Of a stretch of 64,000 nucleotides of DNA, positions 52,801 to 54,280 are shown in pieces. Under the pieces are notes generated by a model. That model was given only the letters and a program-made list of their open reading frames with translations, searched no databases and was not told the DNA's origin. Positions within the stretch are counted from its first letter, which is position 1; the number at the start of each line of letters is the position of its first letter. Origin of the DNA: Hybos culiciformis (taxonomy: Eukaryota > Arthropoda > Insecta > Diptera > Hybotidae). The stretch lies in assembly GCA_964007475.1 (NCBI GenBank), contig OZ023273.1, forward strand, positions 85,633,712-85,697,711. The letters run 5' to 3'. The position numbers were made by a program, and so were the translations under genes.

Positions 52801-52905
52801 AATAATGATAAAAAATTTGGTCAACAACTTTATTTAATTAAATTTATAAATTTTCAGGCTTATAGCAGTTATGATAATTTAGCAAAATCAGCTAATGAAG
52901 GGTGA
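4662..52905 (+). CDS. Receptor tyrosine kinase, PDGF/VEGF-receptor class (Pvr-like), C-terminal 777 codons in 11 exons
   Basis: The eleven exons are listed separately below. Every exon border has AG before it and GT after it, and the phases agree throughout: the three extracellular introns are 1-1, the intron before the juxtamembrane exon is phase 0, and the kinase introns are 1, 1, 2, 1 and 0. The sum is 2336 bases, that is 2 bases of a split codon plus 777 codons plus TGA. The protein would be a single-pass plasma-membrane receptor that phosphorylates tyrosines when a dimeric growth factor binds. Ig-like ectodomain, a kinase domain split by an insert and the juxtamembrane LPYDKSYE motif together indicate the PDGFR/VEGFR class, which in insects is Pvr. 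FGFR is less likely because the insert is long. The N-terminus and signal peptide are not in view. Introns of 26.7, 3.8, 2.9, 4.6 and 5.0 kb are packed with transposons. Class assignment is firm; the one-to-one Pvr name is inference. Confidence 0.85.
4812..5330. other. Intron DNA with a small palindrome
   Basis: This starts the 26.7-kb intron. A hairpin is formed by ttgtaaaatacctactgaaa (5090-5109) and its reverse complement near 5155-5182. No coding sequence is visible. Confidence 0.5.
5366..5434 (+). tRNA. tRNA-Tyr(GTA)-like sequence, probably a repeat, not a functional gene
   Basis: It has a D-arm-like ggcttagtggctagaac, an anticodon-like arm ttagactgtaagtctga with GTA in the loop, and a B-box-like ggttcgattcc. 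The T-stem pairs poorly and the acceptor stem is not convincing. Five related copies in this window make a repeat more likely than a gene. Confidence 0.4.
5584..5655 (-). repeat. tRNA-like repeat copy
   Basis: The reverse complement reads ggcttagtggctagaac, then agactatgatagtg and ggtgtcaagttcgattccc. The anticodon-arm pairing is lost compared with the copy at 5366. It forms the right half of the inverted pair. Confidence 0.6.
5945..6010 (+). repeat. tRNA-like repeat copy
   Basis: It repeats ggcttagtgg, cagactgtaagtctgaaggt and cgattcccaatgacgaga. One base of the D-loop is missing relative to 5366. The anticodon-like triplet is again GTA. Confidence 0.55.
6120..9036 (+). mobile_element. DNA transposon with TA target duplication and TCGAGTCACG subterminal repeats
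   Basis: The ends are TGGCTCTG (6120-6127) and CAGAGCCA (9029-9036), flanked on both sides by TA. The motif tcgagtcacg or tcgagtcatgg occurs near both ends (about 6490, 6647, 8645, 8658, 8848, 9013) and not elsewhere in the element body. The interior holds a broken transposase-like gene. Total length is 2.9 kb. Confidence 0.78.
6694..8397 (+). pseudogene. Transposase-like gene, broken (DDE-like HGKGACDGIG family)
   Basis: A basic N-terminal region (RQRLRREKIKKYGSHEIYKA, many KK pairs) is followed by open pieces at 6919-7200, 7178-7471, 7673-7927 and 8065-8397. The C-terminal part has VKIFTDNATS, an in-frame TAA where a glutamine is expected before FKNKF, then EWNFLAAQHGKGACDGIGA. Proteins with a D-G/N-A-x-S-Q-F-K motif followed by HGKG-x-CDG-x-G occur widely in invertebrate genomes as transposon-borne genes; I do not know a settled superfamily name. 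A cysteine cluster, CCFMNLCEICKEDK, follows the stop at 7469-7471. At least one stop and several frame changes make it inactive. Confidence 0.7.
9350..9555 (-). repeat. Half copy of the tRNA-like repeat element
   Basis: It matches the right half of the 5341-5700 element: catatcctaccaataaaaaa, then the tRNA-like sequence in reverse (9461-9530, cctgacaccttc, ttctagccactaagccatat) and catatgattttgg. The left tRNA-like arm is absent. Confidence 0.7.
9740..10335 (+). pseudogene. hAT element remnant with C-terminal dimerisation domain
   Basis: The frame from 9984 contains IKPTSAESERVFSISGII and then HSIDVLCFLKTYFKN, the classic hAT C-terminal dimerisation motif (T-S-A-x-S-E-R-x-F-S-x-x-G). Inverted cccgggaat / attcccggg blocks occur near 9770-9835 and 10300-10315. 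The N-terminal catalytic region is deleted. The right side abuts the next element without a clean border. Confidence 0.8.
11553..12098. mobile_element. hAT MITE nested inside the 11455 element
   Basis: It begins CAGGCCTGGGCAACC and ends in TTGAAGTCTG. The flanks are AGGTAGAC (11545-11552) and AAGTAGAC (12099-12106), an 8-bp duplication with one mismatch. The corresponding uninterrupted place is seen in reverse near 4510-4525 of the sister element. Confidence 0.8.
12178..12832. mobile_element. Palindromic foldback element with TA duplication
   Basis: The ends are CACTAGGTAGAAAAAGT and its inverse, flanked by TA at 12176-12177 and 12833-12834. The two halves are near-complete inverted copies (gcgccatataattttatc near 12409, and its inverse near 12565). 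TA flanks fit a Tc1/mariner-type mechanism. No protein is encoded. Confidence 0.85.
13468..14212 (+). pseudogene. LINE ORF1 with PHD-like zinc finger
   Basis: The start ATG at 13468 gives MACLKCSKTLGEKFIRCAA and a cysteine-rich stretch (CSGCSCFGC), which resembles a PHD-type finger as in ORF1 of several jockey/CR1 elements. After frame changes, a later piece (13958-14212) reads KLNVGVEQLKCYRLVKRD and ends FWPKGVKVKEF, the conserved C-terminal module of such ORF1 proteins. Confidence 0.7.
14420..15058 (+). pseudogene. LINE endonuclease domain (first part of ORF2)
   Basis: Visible motifs are QNVRGLRTK-like sequence at the start, ITLTET, GGGVLIAIKSS, ILGDFNLSNVAW and the final DLVFISENIK. These are in the order of an APE-type endonuclease. 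There is a stop near 14514 and a frame break near 14560. The domain is cut by the transposon at 15059. Confidence 0.85.
15059..16934. mobile_element. TTA-type DNA transposon, family A, copy A
   Basis: The ends are AGGCTGTATTCCACTGTCT and, inverted, AGGCCTTATTCCACTGTCT. A TTA duplication lies at 15056-15058 and 16935-16937. The 3-bp TTA target duplication fits PIF/Harbinger; no transposase is present, so this is a non-autonomous element. Internal blocks of alternating sense and antisense gacattatttatac repeats (16260-16440) form hairpins. It carries a second element at 15231-15958. Confidence 0.88.
15231..15958. mobile_element. MITE nested in family A copy A, 4-bp ATAT duplication
   Basis: The ends are CGACGGGTCCGAAGAGTACT and its exact inverse, with ATAT at 15227-15230 and 15959-15962. 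The uninterrupted site is seen in copy B (gtttgttcatatattcc near 10491). It has no coding capacity. The element contains several cgtatgt / acgatat blocks in both orientations. Confidence 0.92.
16938..19046 (+). pseudogene. LINE reverse transcriptase (second part of ORF2)
   Basis: Pieces read FDRVNHRLL (18075), SGVGQGTHLGPLFFIIFIND (18225-18285) and, further on, DLGVLFSFDLSF and SLVRVHLEYAVVVWLPYY (about 18675-18735), the usual order in jockey-clade polymerases. The catalytic FADD site is destroyed by a base loss near 18326 (YLIFLMI then stop). Stops and frame changes at 17317, 17681 and 18058 make it a pseudogene. Confidence 0.88.
19321..19540. other. AT-rich flank without visible gene
   Basis: The stretch lies between the LINE tail and the next transposon end. 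I see no coding sequence or repeat border in it. Confidence 0.4.
20050..20480. repeat. Dispersed repeat fragment
   Basis: The text (ttttcaaccgatttggtcac, then ctttcgcaggttg and gccgcatgcgcgggttaaat) has the look of a non-autonomous element or LINE untranslated end. No ends are definable and no coding sequence is seen. Confidence 0.35.
20705..20875. mobile_element. Short hAT MITE (171 bp)
   Basis: The ends are CAGTGCTGGACTGG and (inverted) CAGAGCTGGACTGG. The flanks TCTCCTAA (20697-20704) and TCTCCGAA (20876-20883) are an 8-bp duplication with one mismatch. Confidence 0.82.
22127..22916 (+). pseudogene. Gypsy gag with two zinc knuckles, frameshifted
   Basis: ATG at 22127 gives MTATKGKEQENIF and then PPESFNFSQPDSWAKWRKR. 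A frame change near 22230 joins to the frame that continues to 22916 with DKSEEVLLQFDASPTKIEDA. Two CX2CX4HX4C nucleic-acid-binding knuckles lie at the C-terminus (CNYCGNKPHNKKDC and CNFCNLRGHFSNVC). This arrangement is usual for insect gypsy-group gag. Confidence 0.85.
23064..24732 (+). pseudogene. Gypsy pol: protease, reverse transcriptase, RNase H
   Basis: The aspartic protease has FLIDTGADCVCIP. Reverse transcriptase has WVSPIVVVPKVNNEIRLCVD, FSKIDTNKGFYQI, an in-frame TAA at 23814-23816, then LPFGIS and HVDDIL (catalytic YVDD changed to HVDD). A +1 change near 24090 leads into the thumb and RNase H (SSDASCYGIGACL, TDHKPLVQIL). The frame ends at 24732. Confidence 0.9.
24733..25026. other. 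AT-rich DNA without visible gene
   Basis: The stretch includes a short direct repeat (acacggtattaaattaaaat at 24891 and 24911). I see no coding sequence. Confidence 0.4.
25029..25829. mobile_element. TA-type MITE, long copy
   Basis: The ends are GTACGATTCAAATCACTTG and its inverse (CAAGTGATTTGAATCGTAC), each next to TA. The short relative at 34310-34487 has the same ends plus shared subterminal blocks (ggaaagggaaa and accctctcttaaaagc in opposite orientation). It is non-coding. Confidence 0.8.
25830..27342. other. AT-rich DNA, no supported gene
   Basis: Open frames at 26422-26625 and 26823-27059 have no recognisable motif and AT-biased composition. A cluster of gagtaaccgagtactcg-type short repeats lies at 27240-27320. 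Confidence 0.4.
27306..27744 (-). pseudogene. BED-type zinc finger / hAT-like protein, deleted copy
   Basis: From ATG at 27744 the frame reads MSKRKCVCNDELQNKYKNF, with CTICKIKVS and QHIASKKHKQT (a C-x2-C ... H-x-H-like BED finger). A frameshift near 27490 continues into IAKQIVCGHTKSSAIS. It is the short version of the gene at 29541-28684 and breaks off near 27343. Confidence 0.85.
27343..28504. repeat. Tandem duplication, unit 1
   Basis: It matches 29138-31086 over its whole length once the 774-bp insertion with its extra 9-bp target copy is removed from unit 2. It includes the 5' part of the BED-finger gene (minus strand), the TAGGGT element end with CCGTTGCGG, and a piece of family A (from about 28278). 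The duplication therefore happened after those insertions. Confidence 0.9.
28278..28510. mobile_element. Family A fragment (copy C1)
   Basis: It shares cagtatagtgcccataccgttc, tttgcactgcagtttg and gtacaatgtacatatttttg with copies A and B. The right end is cut at about 28510, where a LINE tail starts. Confidence 0.8.
28510..28618. mobile_element. LINE 3' end (RTE-like tail)
   Basis: The sequence gatcggttgagcggtttagg is followed by gacaaacatacaaacagaca and gttttatatatatagat. This is a common form of RTE-clade 3' ends in insects. It interrupts the gene at 28684-29541 on the other strand and joins unit 1 to unit 2 of the tandem duplication. Confidence 0.6.
28684..29541 (-). pseudogene. BED-type zinc finger / hAT-like protein, longest copy (285 codons)
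   Basis: It starts at ATG 29541. The N-terminal finger has CTICKIKVS and QYDLEQHIASKKHKQT, followed by an acidic linker (FMKLDEKIAVAEGTLAFH), then ISVSTDGRNHGSTKMF and FSADNCNTNFGG. The last two are in the order of the first catalytic Asp and a later D-N block in transposase-derived hAT-like proteins. It ends SVDIEY with a stop, but the reading continues in a shifted frame (IYTIRTERLKEFCDF) to 28618, where a LINE tail cuts it. The C-terminal dimerisation part is missing. Confidence 0.8.
29138..31086. repeat. Tandem duplication, unit 2
   Basis: This is the second copy of the segment described at 27343. It is interrupted by the palindromic element at 29619-30392 and otherwise differs by only scattered bases (for example aacattcaataaaaaagat against aacattcaaaaaaaagat). 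The near-identity points to a recent duplication. Confidence 0.9.
29619..30392. mobile_element. Palindromic GGCCTTATTTC foldback element with 9-bp target duplication
   Basis: It is flanked by TACGAAAAT at 29610-29618 and 30393-30401; unit 1 has a single TACGAAAAT (about 27812), so the borders are exact. The ends carry gaaataaggccgc and its inverse. The body is an array of about 40-bp modules alternating ggccttatttcattttg and its inverse. The centre (about 29918-30074) is a very GC-rich inverted repeat with only gcg between the arms (cggctag-gcg-ctagccg). A 9-bp duplication suggests a Mutator-like mechanism; no protein is encoded. Confidence 0.93.
30858..31201. mobile_element. Family A fragment (copy C2)
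   Basis: It is collinear with copy A and runs to the true right end (cagatagtggaatgaagcct), followed by TTA as in copy A. Its left side is part of the tandem duplication. Confidence 0.82.
31475..31615 (+). CDS. Receptor exon: second half of a cysteine-less Ig-like domain
   Basis: The acceptor is tttttattcattctag and the donor is GTAATT. The exon is 141 bases, phase 1-1, with 47 residues. It contains LEDSGNYTLTASN, the tyrosine-corner motif D-x-G-x-Y of an Ig domain, but the residue two after Tyr is Thr-context where Cys is usual. Together with the previous exon this gives an Ig domain with no disulphide pair. Membrane-proximal Ig domains of the PDGFR/VEGFR/KIT class are known to include such a domain; assigning this one to a numbered domain is inference. 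Confidence 0.78.
31616..33043. other. Intron with a foldback repeat and a dispersed ATGCATCTAAAT repeat
   Basis: A hairpin of about 107 bases lies at 32289-32395 (acacaaaaatacattgacac and its inverse). From 32460 to 32700 there is a repeat also found at 39190-39580 (tgtattgaaatattgtgaga), followed by a tandem gatgcatctaaattttttca. No exon is supported here. Confidence 0.6.
33044..33583 (+). CDS. Receptor exon: complete Ig-like domain plus start of the membrane-proximal one
   Basis: The acceptor is acatttttgattttag and the donor is GTAAAT. The exon is 540 bases, phase 1-1, about 180 residues. One Ig domain is bounded by NLTCEIYSYPP and SVFNCEVRQNNKSYF. A second Ig domain begins near the end with FMLTCEGV and the core tryptophan in EIYWCKIE, and is completed in the next exon. 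Several N-glycosylation sequons are present (NLT, NSS, NYS, NKS). The methionine at 32983 is upstream of the acceptor and belongs to the intron, so it should not be taken as a start or signal peptide. Confidence 0.85.
33584..34307. other. Intron DNA, no supported exon
   Basis: An open frame at 33683-33925 contains EESVALICKDQKYYF, which resembles an Ig strand, but including it would put a stop at the next exon junction. See the rejected list. Confidence 0.4.
34310..34487. mobile_element. TA-type MITE, short copy (178 bp)
   Basis: The ends are GTACGATTCAAATCACTTG and its inverse with TA on both sides (34308-34309 and 34488-34489). The subterminal sequence accaatgagctt / ggattggtc extends the inverted repeat. 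It is related to 25029-25829. Confidence 0.88.
34711..34850. mobile_element. Small palindromic insertion inside the left arm
   Basis: It is an inverted repeat of about 55 bases per arm (gagaattccactctcacaaa and its inverse), and the matching point of the right arm (around 37376-37386) lacks it. It is therefore a later insertion. Confidence 0.82.
35956..36155. other. Assembly gap, 200 N
   Basis: Exactly 200 N bases are present, probably a placeholder and not a measured length. The gap lies between the two arms of the inverted-repeat element, which is where assemblies often fail. Confidence 1.
36237..36455 (-). CDS. FLYWCH-type zinc finger exon
   Basis: On the minus strand an acceptor-like tract (catattttttttttag) ends at about 36456 and the frame runs to a stop at 36237. 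It reads VFKSNEGPDQLNVDGYFFYL and then FNWACTKRVHCKCKT. The spacing of G-Y-x-F, W-x-C, R-x-H-C-x-C is the FLYWCH signature, a DNA- or protein-binding finger found in Mutator-like transposases and in insect mod(mdg4)-type proteins. A 27-bp direct duplication (tcaataagtcaagaaggtac) sits at its start. The rest of the gene is missing or in the gap. Confidence 0.75.
   Translation of the reverse strand, partial: SVSISQEGTCISVSISQEGTSNVYVFKSNEGPDQLNVDGYFFYLERKTKKETFNWACTKRVHCKCKTNNTKS
37902..38060 (+). CDS. Receptor exon: end of the membrane-proximal Ig domain
   Basis: The acceptor is ttaatattttatttag and the donor is GTAATT. The exon is 159 bases, phase 1-1. It contains the Ig signature TDTTHSGLYTCETNYDN, whose cysteine pairs with that of FMLTC in the preceding exon. 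The frame joins exactly to 33583 (G|GA gives Gly), so no further exon is required in the 4.3 kb between, which is filled by a long inverted-repeat transposon. Confidence 0.88.
38132..38229 (+). CDS. Receptor exon: transmembrane helix
   Basis: The acceptor is tttttttttatag and the donor is GTAATT. It encodes a short extracellular linker (DNIPWQNHLWRT), an uninterrupted hydrophobic stretch VGVFLLIIMIIFLG, and then TYYKVNK with basic stop-transfer residues. The phase is 1 on entry and 0 on exit. The position, between the last Ig domain and the juxtamembrane exon, is as expected for a type I receptor kinase. Confidence 0.9.
38230..38720. other. Intron DNA, no visible gene
   Basis: A short repeated phrase (gttccccagct at 38420 and 38460) is the only structure seen. 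Confidence 0.4.
38722..39090. mobile_element. Possible MITE with GGCTGTCACACT-like ends
   Basis: The left end ggctgtcacactt and the right end agtgtgactcgctt are roughly inverted, and the interior has inverted gctttttgaaaaagc and gtggcttttcaaaaagccac blocks. No duplication was identified. Confidence 0.5.
39254..39510. mobile_element. MITE of 257 bp with TTAT duplication
   Basis: The ends are CGTCTGCTGAGAAATGAAAC and (inverted) CGCCTGCTCAGAAATGAAAC. TTAT is present at 39250-39253 and 39511-39514. The uninterrupted repeat is visible at about 32530-32560 (gagagatattatgtttg), which fixes the borders. Confidence 0.9.
39590..39970. repeat. Dispersed repeat with GGCCATAACTCC-type text
   Basis: The text tgaagggccataactccgaa, ccccaagaactgatttcagt and ttctgagtggttcaag recurs in part at 58690-58780 and 60395-60475. 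It resembles the non-coding end of a transposon. No ends are defined. Confidence 0.55.
40145..40235. repeat. tRNA-like inverted pair (weak)
   Basis: Two B-box-like texts face each other: gaggttcgaacccccgccc and ggcaggttcgaatcccgaag, with gcattgcaattcgcc between. The pattern recalls the paired tRNA-like repeats at 5366/5655 but with other sequence. A full cloverleaf does not form. Confidence 0.35.
40335..40715. repeat. 105-bp satellite, block 2 (four units)
   Basis: Units start at about 40338, 40440, 40545 and 40652 with aataggtagctccggtgaaa. They share the architecture of block 1 (1-760) but carry diagnostic differences such as aataaagattacctgacc and cttcccggctcaaaatatgc. Confidence 0.93.
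40740..40985 (-). repeat. Half copy of the tRNA-like repeat element
   Basis: It matches 5440-5700 (tttcaaatatatgtatatat, then ccaataaaaattttttt and the reverse tRNA-like ttctagccactaagccatat). As at 9350 only the right tRNA-like arm is present. It ends 35 bases before the juxtamembrane exon of the receptor. Confidence 0.75.
41020..41167 (+). CDS. Receptor exon: juxtamembrane segment
   Basis: The acceptor is attattcttttttag and the donor is GTAAGT. The exon is 148 bases, entering in phase 0 and leaving in phase 1. It ends with DLLPYDKSYETNPKRIILG. The block LPYD-x-x-x-E-x-x-x-x-R-I-x-LG immediately before the glycine loop is the hallmark of the PDGFR/VEGFR juxtamembrane region, where tyrosines control kinase autoinhibition. 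The ATG at its first base is an ordinary internal methionine, not a start. Confidence 0.9.
41403..42470. mobile_element. hAT element with perfect 8-bp duplication
   Basis: The ends are CATAGGGGCCCGCAGGA and (inverted) CATAGGCGTCCGGAGG. GATCAGCT is present at 41395-41402 and 42471-42478. A C-rich run (ccccccccccc, near 42446) is subterminal. The interior is AT-rich and has no open reading frame with hAT motifs, so it is non-autonomous. Confidence 0.92.
42479..43210. other. Intron DNA, no visible gene
   Basis: It contains short repeats of gaaaatgaaaatgaaagtga (43080-43110). I see no coding sequence. Confidence 0.4.
43211..44240 (-). pseudogene. LINE reverse transcriptase remnant (jockey-like)
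   Basis: Read on the minus strand: DKISHSILL at the start, then LTSWFYSYLTHRTQTVALVG, SGVPQGSILGPIIFSIFIN, LLFADDLKIFR (intact FADD site) and, after a shift, SLVRSILEYGSTIWSPFY and a C-terminal piece to 43211. These are the palm, thumb and C-terminal parts of a non-LTR polymerase. The 5' half is missing. It differs from the LINE at 13340, so at least three LINE lineages are present. Confidence 0.9.
44490..44826 (+). pseudogene. Second relic of the CVKLVTEA protein family
   Basis: The frame contains DYTEFIDWQTANLF, then LNFPCHSQAVERCVKLVTET and VCGNDEF. It corresponds in order and sequence to 3013-3402 but is less rearranged. It lies in the receptor intron before the kinase N-lobe and is not part of that gene, because no phase-compatible splice borders surround it. 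Confidence 0.6.
44827..45720. other. Intron DNA, no visible gene
   Basis: Only AT-rich sequence is seen. The open frame at 45077-45313 has no recognisable motif. Confidence 0.4.
45721..45969 (+). CDS. Receptor exon: kinase N-lobe
   Basis: The acceptor is ttttttataaacatag and the donor is GTGAGT. It encodes the glycine loop GQGAFGSVYQG, the ATP-binding lysine in IVAIKMLK, the helix-C glutamate in LADELKML and the conserved HPNIILLLGA strand. Between the glycine loop and VAIK there is a longer loop than usual (about 20 residues, including NCGGNQEKRNK). Confidence 0.93.
46505..46634 (+). CDS. Receptor exon: kinase hinge and start of the kinase insert
   Basis: The acceptor is cattaaaatttcag and the donor is GTAAAA. 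It begins KIMIIMEYCKYGAVLHFLV, the strand-5/hinge segment with glycine where class III/V receptors have it, and then enters a hydrophilic, non-conserved stretch, the start of the kinase insert. It leaves in phase 2. Confidence 0.9.
46698..46810 (+). CDS. Receptor exon: kinase insert
   Basis: A short intron (63 bases) separates it from the previous exon, with acceptor attttaattttataag and donor GTAATA. It encodes about 38 polar residues (SNVFEENKASQIFNQTTK, then lysine-rich sequence and NCPSPS) with no fold motif. This is the variable kinase insert that splits the catalytic domain in PDGFR/VEGFR-class kinases. The frame is intact on both sides. Confidence 0.8.
46855..47778. mobile_element. DNA transposon with GGGGAGAG ends and TA duplication
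   Basis: The ends are GGGGAGAGCCTTGCAGGT and (inverted) GGGGAGAGGCTTGCAGGT, with TA on both outer sides (46853-46854, 47779-47780). The left end is followed by an imperfect repeat of itself (46935-47010). The frame at 46945-47232 has no transposase motif. It begins 44 bases after the kinase-insert exon. Confidence 0.88.
47960..49870 (+). pseudogene. LINE remnant: endonuclease and reverse transcriptase
   Basis: The endonuclease end has EILVFGDFNVHNVSWLSHS. The linker has NPWFNDTCAKAITDRDNAF and LKHWREVRNRCSRICRQQK. Reverse transcriptase has DIAKAFDRVWHPALISKV and SGVPQGCVLSPTLFSIFFND, with the FADD site changed to FPDG. A deletion then joins to YYIRPKLEYNLHIWAG. Several frame changes and stops are present. 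Confidence 0.9.
50195..50522. mobile_element. Long perfect foldback element (about 330 bp)
   Basis: The arms carry ttgtcgcgtcgggggatcgc and its inverse, tatgaccctacgtaag and its inverse, and ttttacgttcatact at both outer sides. The loop is tiny (ctaattattagtaattag around 50356). It contains no coding sequence. The target duplication is unclear. Confidence 0.85.
50565..51545. repeat. Tandem repeats and tail of a LINE 3' end, with a hAT element inside
   Basis: Units of roughly 110-130 bases contain gtatagtattctactagtca, agccctttcat, ttgagggagttgtgaaaaaa and ttggcggcggccat (starts near 50565, 50690, 51165, 51285). The last unit leads to ggagctacgatgccacagac and gacacgtcaaacgcataac, a LINE 3' tail. 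The hAT element at 50744-51159 sits within a unit. Confidence 0.8.
50744..51159. mobile_element. Non-autonomous hAT-type element, copy 2 (416 bp)
   Basis: It is about 97 per cent identical by eye to 1757-2176, with the same ends (CAAGGGTCGGCAA and TTGCCGACGCTTG). The flanks share GTGTAT, which fits an 8-bp duplication only with one mismatch if the right end is shortened by two bases. Confidence 0.88.
51771..52330 (+). CDS. Receptor exon: kinase C-lobe
   Basis: The acceptor is tttttctattttag. It encodes the rest of the insert, then WALQIAHGMRFLA, the catalytic loop NIIHGDLASRNLLL, the magnesium loop KICDFGLAKR, the activation segment with NYKKLKGKQLLPLKW, SYGVCLWELFSLG, and the final arginine in NPLERPTF. 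The catalytic loop reads HGD instead of HRD. The P+1 sequence LPLKW marks a tyrosine kinase. I end the exon at the GT after TTACATTGAG, because this joins in phase 0 to the exon at 52858. Reading on would stop at 52360 (VNIIQFLLV). Confidence 0.93.
52858..52905 (+). CDS. Receptor terminal exon: short C-terminal tail
   Basis: The acceptor is atttataaattttcag. The exon is 16 codons: AYSSYDNLAKSANEG and TGA. It has two tyrosines (SSYDNL and AYSS), possible SH2 docking sites once phosphorylated. The tail is very short for this receptor class. No AATAAA signal lies within 300 bases downstream, so the polyadenylation site is not defined. The alternative is that the last coding exon ends at the TGA at 52358-52360. 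Confidence 0.62.
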   Translation, partial: AYSSYDNLAKSANEG

Positions 52906-53329
52906 AGTTCGCCTTTGAAATTATTGAGATTATATACAATGAACTTGTTTAATGTTAAATTTTAATTAGCTGTTATTAAATTTTGAATTTCAGATAATAA
53001 TACTGTATTATCATTGTAGAGTATTTGTGTAGATTAGACTATAAAGACAATTATGTAAAGCACGCTTTAGACCTCTTGCGAAAACGAAACGAAATTGTAT
53101 TGTACAAAATTTTTATTTCACTGCGAACATAATTGCGAAAATGAAATGAGTTCAATATAGATTTCATTTTCGTCTTAACGTTTACAGTTGTTGATAAAAA
53201 AAAAACTAATTTCAAAATTTTTTTGTTAAAATAATTATTAAATTATTTTATTAATGAATGATGCAACTGAAGTAATTTTGAAATAATTTTGATAACTTTT
53301 TTACTTTTATTAAAACGGAGAAAAGAACG
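52906..53329. other. Presumed 3' untranslated and intergenic DNA
   Basis: This follows the receptor stop codon. No AATAAA is present in the first 300 bases, and no other feature is seen. Confidence 0.4.
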
Positions 53330-54280
53330 ACGACATAGGGTTCATCCGTATTTTATGGAAAGAAATCTTACAGGTCGCTTCGGAACTGCATTTGAGGATT
53401 TACTAAAGAGTCCAAAATTTTTGCTGAGAACTTCCATATGGATGTCGACTCTTTTAACAATATTTTTGAACCTAATAAAAACCATTTGGAGTGCAAAGTT
53501 AACACTCGTCCCTATGATACAATTCCTCCAAAAATGCGATTGGTGATTGCTTTAGAATTCTTAGCTTCCGGGTCAATTGGACGTCATATTTCATCAATCT
53601 ATCGAATAAGTAAATCTTTATTTGGTCATATAATCGGCCAAGTGTGCGATGACATCATATTCGAATTTCAAAACGAGTTCATGGCTTTAACAAATCGGAA
53701 TTGGTTGAACGTTGCAAATGAGTTTTATTTTCGAAAGCATGTACCAATTATATGTCCACCTAATTCTGGTAACTTTTTTTACAACTATAAAAAATTTGAC
53801 TCAATTGTATTGATGGGTATAAGTGATGCCAAATACAAATTTATTTATGTTAATGTGGAAGTGAAGGAAATAGTGGCTTATTTGCCGCCGACCGCAAAGG
53901 AAAAAAAATTTATACTACTCACTTTGTCCGAAGATACCTTTATTGATGACATAAAGTTACCGTTCTAAAGTTACCGTTTTATTATAATGAAACCTTATAT
54001 ATATATATATATATACCATCAAAAGGCAAGCAGTTAAGTCAAGCAGAAAAAATTTTCAACAATCGGTTGAGTCGTGTTTGAAGGTGTATTGAAAATTCGT
54101 TTGGAATACTTTTTCGTAAATGGCTCGGGTTAAGTCAAGCTTTACGAGTTTTACCAGTAAGAGGATCAAAAATTACTTTGGCTTGCTGTGTTCTGCAAAG
54201 CTAAAGAAATCAGAGATACTTTAAAAAATTTCCTAAACTCAACCAATGGAAGTGTTCCTTGGCAAACAACATTAATATAA
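53330..54280 (+). pseudogene. HARBI1-like (PIF/Harbinger) transposase pseudogene
   Basis: A frame change near 53440 links the start to SFNNIFEPNKNHLECK, then PPKMRLVIALEFLASGSIGR, FGHIIGQVCDDIIFEF, a KHVPIICPPNSGNFFYNYKK block and IVLMGISDAKYKFIYVNV. After 53968 another frame has KIFNNRLSR, a stop, and CIENSFGIFFRKW, then LACCVLQS. The order is that of the HARBI1 nuclease. The first catalytic Asp (usually in DGKH) is replaced (FRKH), and stops occur at 53966 and about 54080. Confidence 0.88.
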
